Assembly: GCF_002843305.1 (NCBI RefSeq)
Contig: NZ_PGSG01000115.1
Coordinates: 1-64,000, forward strand
Direction of reading: 5' to 3'
Length of the DNA stretch: 64,000 bases
Source of the DNA: Streptomyces barkulensis
GTDB taxonomy: Bacteria; Actinomycetota; Actinomycetes; Streptomycetales; Streptomycetaceae
Below the pieces are notes generated by a model. The model did not search any database, had not been told where the DNA came from, and saw only the letters and a program-made list of their open reading frames with translations. This document shows positions 60,742-64,000 of the stretch, one piece after another; positions within the stretch are counted from its first letter, which is position 1; each line of letters starts with the position of its first letter. The translations under genes and the position numbers were made by a program.

Positions 60742-61778
60742 CGGACAGCACGGACGGCGCGGGCGACACGGACACGGCAAACACGGCGAACACGGCGAGC
60801 ACGGCAGAGATGAGCGACACGGCAGGCACGGCAGCGGCGGGCACGGCAGGCGTGAACCACTCCGGCCTCCCCTCCTCCGCCGTCCGGATGGACGGCCCCT
60901 GGACACACCGGGACGTCGCCGCCAACGGTGCGCGTTTCCACATCGCCGAGATGGGCGAGGGCCCCCTGGTGCTGCTGCTGCACGGCTTTCCGCAGTTCTG
61001 GTGGGCCTGGCGGCACCAGTTGCCCGCCCTCGCCGAGGCGGGCTACCGCGCGGTCGCGATGGACCTGAGGGGCGTGGGCGGCAGCGACCGCACCCCCCGC
61101 GGCTACGACCCGGCCAACCTCGCGCTCGACGTCACCGGTGTGATCCGCTCCCTGGGCGAGCCCGACGCCGCTCTCGTCGGCCATGACCTGGGCGGTTACC
61201 TGGCGTGGACGGCGGCGGTGATGCGTCCGAAGCTGGTCCGGCGCCTGGCCGTGGCCTCGATGCCGCACCCGCGCCGCTGGCGCGCGGCCATGCTGGGCGA
61301 TCTGCGGCAGACGGCGGCCGGGGCGTACGTATGGGGCTTCCAGAGCCCCTGGGTCCCCGAGCGGCGGCTGGTGGCGGACGACGGGGCGCTGGTCGGCCGC
61401 CTGCTGCGGGAGTGGTCCGGGCCCCGGCCGCCGGAGGACGACGCGGTCGAGGTCTACCGGCGGGCGATGTGCGTCCCCTCCACCGCGCACTGCTCGATCG
61501 AGCCGTACCGGTGGATGGTCCGCTCGCTGGCACGTCTGGACGGGTTCCAGTTCAACCGCCGTATGAAGCGGCCGGTCCGTGTCCCCACCCTCCATCTGCA
61601 CGGTTCACTCGACCCGGTGATGCGCACCCGCAGCGCGGCGGGCTCGGGCGAGTACGTGGAGGCCCCGTACCGCTGGCGGCTGTTCGACGGGCTGGGTCAC
61701 TTCCCCCACGAGGAGGATCCGAAGGCGTTCACGAGCGAACTCGTCGACTGGCTGAATGACCCCGAACCGGACCGATGA
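60738..61778 (+). CDS. epoxide-hydrolase-like alpha/beta hydrolase (EphE type)
   Basis: A 346-residue hydrolase. After a Thr/Ala/Asp-rich start of about 50 residues, the oxyanion segment HGFPQFWWAWRHQ is at about 83-95, the nucleophile elbow LVGHDLGGYLAW at about 141-152 (Asp as nucleophile, as in epoxide hydrolases) and the catalytic His in GLGHFPHEE at about 322. Asp in HGSLDPVM (about 290) completes the triad. Its start overlaps the holin-like gene. The M. tuberculosis counterpart is EphE (Rv3670), next to marP as here. Confidence 0.88.
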   Translation: MTDSTDGAGDTDTANTANTASTAEMSDTAGTAAAGTAGVNHSGLPSSAVRMDGPWTHRDVAANGARFHIAEMGEGPLVLLLHGFPQFWWAWRHQLPALAEAGYRAVAMDLRGVGGSDRTPRGYDPANLALDVTGVIRSLGEPDAALVGHDLGGYLAWTAAVMRPKLVRRLAVASMPHPRRWRAAMLGDLRQTAAGAYVWGFQSPWVPERRLVADDGALVGRLLREWSGPRPPEDDAVEVYRRAMCVPSTAHCSIEPYRWMVRSLARLDGFQFNRRMKRPVRVPTLHLHGSLDPVMRTRSAAGSGEYVEAPYRWRLFDGLGHFPHEEDPKAFTSELVDWLNDPEPDR

Positions 61779-61860
61779 TAAGTGCACGTGACGCACGCAT
61801 AGGCCAATTGACGGACCATTGGGCGGTTACCGACCTTGAGGCACGGGCAGAGTCCGGAGT

Positions 61861-62055
61861 ATGGGTTGGACGCACGACTACCGTGACGTGTCACGCGACA
61901 TCCGGGAACAGAGCAGCGCGCAGGGCTCGCCCCCGCGCTCCGCGCGGGACCACCGCGATCTCGGCGATCTCCGCGATCCCCAGCTCGGCATCCCTCACAT
62001 CCTGCGCCGGCGTGCCCGCTGGGTGGGCGCGCGGCTGCGCCATACGCGCGGCTGA
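61861..62055 (+). CDS. possible 64-residue basic protein
   Basis: ATG 61861 opens a 64-codon frame: MGWTHDYRDVSRDIREQ, then an Arg/Asp-rich middle and RRRARWVGARLRHTRG. It is basic with no motif I know. A TTGACG at 61809 could be a -35 box. The ribosome site is poor. The remaining gap (61779-61860 and 62056-62231) holds nothing I can name. Low confidence. Confidence 0.35.
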   Translation: MGWTHDYRDVSRDIREQSSAQGSPPRSARDHRDLGDLRDPQLGIPHILRRRARWVGARLRHTRG

Positions 62056-62231
62056 CTCCGCCCACCGCGCGTCCGCCGCACCGCCCGGTCCTCCCCCGGT
62101 CCCCTGCCGCCGTGCACGGCCGCCGGAGCCGTGGCGGGCGGCGGAACAGGGGCCGGGCAGCCGGAGCCCCGGGCGGCGGGGCCCCGAAGGGCAGGACCGG
62201 AGACGGCCCGGGACCGGGCGGAAGCCGGTCC

Positions 62232-63431
62232 TCACATCGCGCACCCCTGGCTGTCCACCGGCCCCCGGGACGCCCGCCCCTGCAGGATGTCCTGGCGGAT
62301 CTCGTCGTTGGTGAGCGCGTAGCCGGTGTTCTCGTTCTCCAGGGACTTGGCGAAGATGACGCCGTAGACCCTGCCGTCGGGCGTCAGCAGCGGGCCGCCG
62401 GAGTTGCCCTGCCGGACCATGGCGTGCAGGGAGTAGACGTCGCGGCGCACCGTGCCCCGGTGGTAGATGTCCGGGCCGGTCGCCTGGATACGGCCGCGTA
62501 CCCGCGCGGAGCGGACGTCGAACCCGCCGTTCTCCGGGAAGCCCGCGACGATCGCGTCGTCGCCGGTCTCTGCGTCGTCCTCCACGAACCGCAGCGCCGG
62601 CGCCCGGAGTGACGGCACGTCGAGTACGGCGATGTCGCGCTCCCAGTCGTAGAGGACGACCGTGGCGTCGTGGAGTCTGCCCTCGCCGCCGACCTGCACG
62701 GTCGGCTCGTCGACGCCGCCGACCACGTGCGCGTTGGTCATCACCCGGCCGCGGTCGAAGACGAAGCCGGTGCCCTCCAGCACCTTGCCGCAGCTCTGCG
62801 CGGTGCCCAGGACCTTGACGATGGACCGCTTGGCGCGGGCCACGGCCGGGCTGCCGGCCAGGGCCGGGTCCGGCGGCTCCACCGAGGTGATCGGCTCGTT
62901 GGCGAACGGCGAGAAAACCTGCGGGAAGCCGTTGCGCGCGAGCACCGAGGTGAAGTCGGTGAACCAGGTGTCGGCGCTGTCCGGCAGCGCCCGGGAGACC
63001 CCGTGCAGCACCGCGGAGCCGCGTACCTCCCGGGCGACGACGGGCACGGCCGTGGAGGCCAGCAGCGAGCCGATCAGCCAGGCGACCAGCAGCATGGCCA
63101 CGACGTTCACCAGCGCGCCGCCGGACGCGTCCAGGGCCCGGGCCGGCGACCAGGTGATGTGCCGGCGCAGCCGGTTGCCCAGATGGGTGGTGAACGCCTG
63201 GCCGACCGAGGCGCACACGATCACCACCGCCACCACCGCGATCGCGCCCGCCGTCCCCGGCGACACGCCGTCGGTGAACTCGTTCCAGACGAGCGGCAGC
63301 AGATGGACCGCCGCGAGTCCGCCCCCGAGGAAACCGGCGACCGACAGCACACCGACCACGAACCCCTGGCGGTAGCCCACGACCGCGAACCAGACCGCGG
63401 AGAGCAGCAGCAGTACGTCCAGCACGTTCAC
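62232..63431 (-). CDS. marP: MarP-type membrane-anchored serine protease
   Basis: A 399-residue protein. Four membrane spans fill residues 1-130 (CvpA-like). A trypsin-like protease follows with the triad His in TNAHVVGG (about 238), Asp in DWERDIAVLDV (about 266) and Ser in MVRQGNSGGPLL (about 345). Cys pairs near residues 215 and 397 match the redox-controlled disulphide of M. tuberculosis MarP (Rv3671c), needed for acid resistance. GTG 63431 lies 13 bases after the NUDIX stop, so the two form one operon. Confidence 0.9.
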   Translation of the reverse strand: MNVLDVLLLLSAVWFAVVGYRQGFVVGVLSVAGFLGGGLAAVHLLPLVWNEFTDGVSPGTAGAIAVVAVVIVCASVGQAFTTHLGNRLRRHITWSPARALDASGGALVNVVAMLLVAWLIGSLLASTAVPVVAREVRGSAVLHGVSRALPDSADTWFTDFTSVLARNGFPQVFSPFANEPITSVEPPDPALAGSPAVARAKRSIVKVLGTAQSCGKVLEGTGFVFDRGRVMTNAHVVGGVDEPTVQVGGEGRLHDATVVLYDWERDIAVLDVPSLRAPALRFVEDDAETGDDAIVAGFPENGGFDVRSARVRGRIQATGPDIYHRGTVRRDVYSLHAMVRQGNSGGPLLTPDGRVYGVIFAKSLENENTGYALTNDEIRQDILQGRASRGPVDSQGCAM

Positions 63432-63444
63432 GTCGCCCACCGTC

Positions 63445-64000
63445 TCACGCGTGCCAGTCGAGAGGGACGCTGCGGTCGGTGTCCCACGGCCGCTCCCATC
63501 CGGCGAAGTGCAGGATGCGGTCGATGATCCCGGCCGTGAAGCCCCACACCAGCGCGTCGCTGACGAGGAAGCACGGGCCGCGGTAGCCGCTGGGGTGTCT
63601 GGCCGTGGCACGGTTCGCCGGGTCGGCGAGGTCGGCCACGGGCGTGGTGAAGACCCGGGCCGTCTCGGCCGGATCCACCGGCGCCACCGGGCTCGGCTCC
63701 CTCCACCACCCCAGTACGGGCGTGACGACGAATCCGCTCACCGGGATGTAGACGCGCGGCAGCCGCCCGAAGACCTGCACCCCGGACGGGTCGAGCCCGG
63801 TCTCCTCCTCCGCCTCCCGCAGCGCGGCGCGCAGCGGCCCGTCTCCCTCGGGATCTCCGTCCTCCGGATCGAGGGCGCCGCCGGGGAAGGACGGCTGCCC
63901 GGCGTGCGACCGGAGGCTGGAGGACCGCTCCATCAGCAGCAGTTCCGGCCCGGCCCCCGGTGCGCTCCCGCCGCCCGCTCCACCGCCGGCGCTCCCGCCG
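63445..64000 (-). CDS. NUDIX hydrolase, CoA-pyrophosphatase-like (5' end beyond window)
   Basis: The visible 185 codons end at TGA 63445. The start is past base 64000. The CoA-type signature SSSLRSHAGQPSFPGGALD precedes the NUDIX box (GGALDPEDGDPEGDGPLRAA then LREAEEETG). It would hydrolyse CoA or related dinucleotides. A Gly/Ala/Ser-rich linker lies at the cut end. The M. tuberculosis counterpart is Rv3672c, next to marP. Confidence 0.88.
   Translation of the reverse strand, partial: GGSAGGGAGGGSAPGAGPELLLMERSSSLRSHAGQPSFPGGALDPEDGDPEGDGPLRAALREAEEETGLDPSGVQVFGRLPRVYIPVSGFVVTPVLGWWREPSPVAPVDPAETARVFTTPVADLADPANRATARHPSGYRGPCFLVSDALVWGFTAGIIDRILHFAGWERPWDTDRSVPLDWHA

Overview
The window is high-GC actinobacterial DNA, almost certainly a Streptomyces chromosome. 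The evidence is strong third-position G/C bias, many GTG starts with GGAGG-type ribosome sites, a near-identical BldG, and a block from about 26.5 kb to the right end whose gene order (tmk, topA, hppA, bldG, mrfA-like helicase, tad genes, HAD phosphatase, acs, marP) matches the conserved SCO3540-SCO3563 region of S. coelicolor and the Rv3644c-Rv3672c region of M. tuberculosis (recalled from memory, not searched).

The left 26.4 kb is accessory. It opens on a complete IS element (1-901, perfect 18-bp terminal inverted repeats), followed by an internally deleted IS3 relic. Next comes a five-gene, translationally coupled minus-strand operon (8094-1351): a sigma/winged-helix protein, a PLD-helicase like Dnd-linked restriction enzymes, a 61-aa protein, a DndD/SMC-like zinc-hook ATPase and a Dnd-associated-protein-4-like protein, with no dndA/B/C/E in view. 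I regard this as the best candidate for an undescribed defence system. A dead IS1182-type transposase relic separates it from a second cargo block (8964-17991): HD phosphohydrolase, NUDIX, XRE/DUF5919 regulator, HAD phosphatase, then a coupled radical SAM - P-loop kinase - methyltransferase - CYTH operon. That operon is followed by a Cys-rich small gene (apparently frameshifted), a 53-codon peptide gene missed by length filters, a hairpin, a JmjC/cupin oxygenase and an aldo/keto reductase. The peptide plus oxygenase plus reductase arrangement looks like a ribosomal-peptide or peptide-modification pathway.

From 18.1 to 26.4 kb lies the mobilisation and integration core of an integrative element: relaxase, MobC-like protein, DUF2637 membrane protein, DUF3631 ATPase, excisionase-like protein, a divergent XRE repressor and a tyrosine integrase ending 130 bp from the 3' end of tRNA-Thr(CGT), the presumed attachment site. 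I could not find the second att copy, so the element may extend leftwards beyond the window and include all the cargo above.

The right 37.5 kb is conserved core: a secreted peptidase, DNA polymerase III delta', a fused membrane-transporter/thymidylate kinase, topoisomerase I, TM2-domain proteins, a methyltransferase, a membrane pyrophosphatase, the BldG switch with its partner kinase-like anti-sigma protein, an MrfA-type helicase, a complete tad pilus locus, a HAD phosphatase, a noncoding interval that by synteny should hold the 6S-like RNA, a Fic-like protein, a CooC-like ATPase, a deacetylase-like lipoprotein, acetyl-CoA synthetase, an envelope stress pair (holin-like protein and epoxide hydrolase), the MarP-type protease and a NUDIX hydrolase cut by the right edge. 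Strong hairpins mark most transcription-unit ends.
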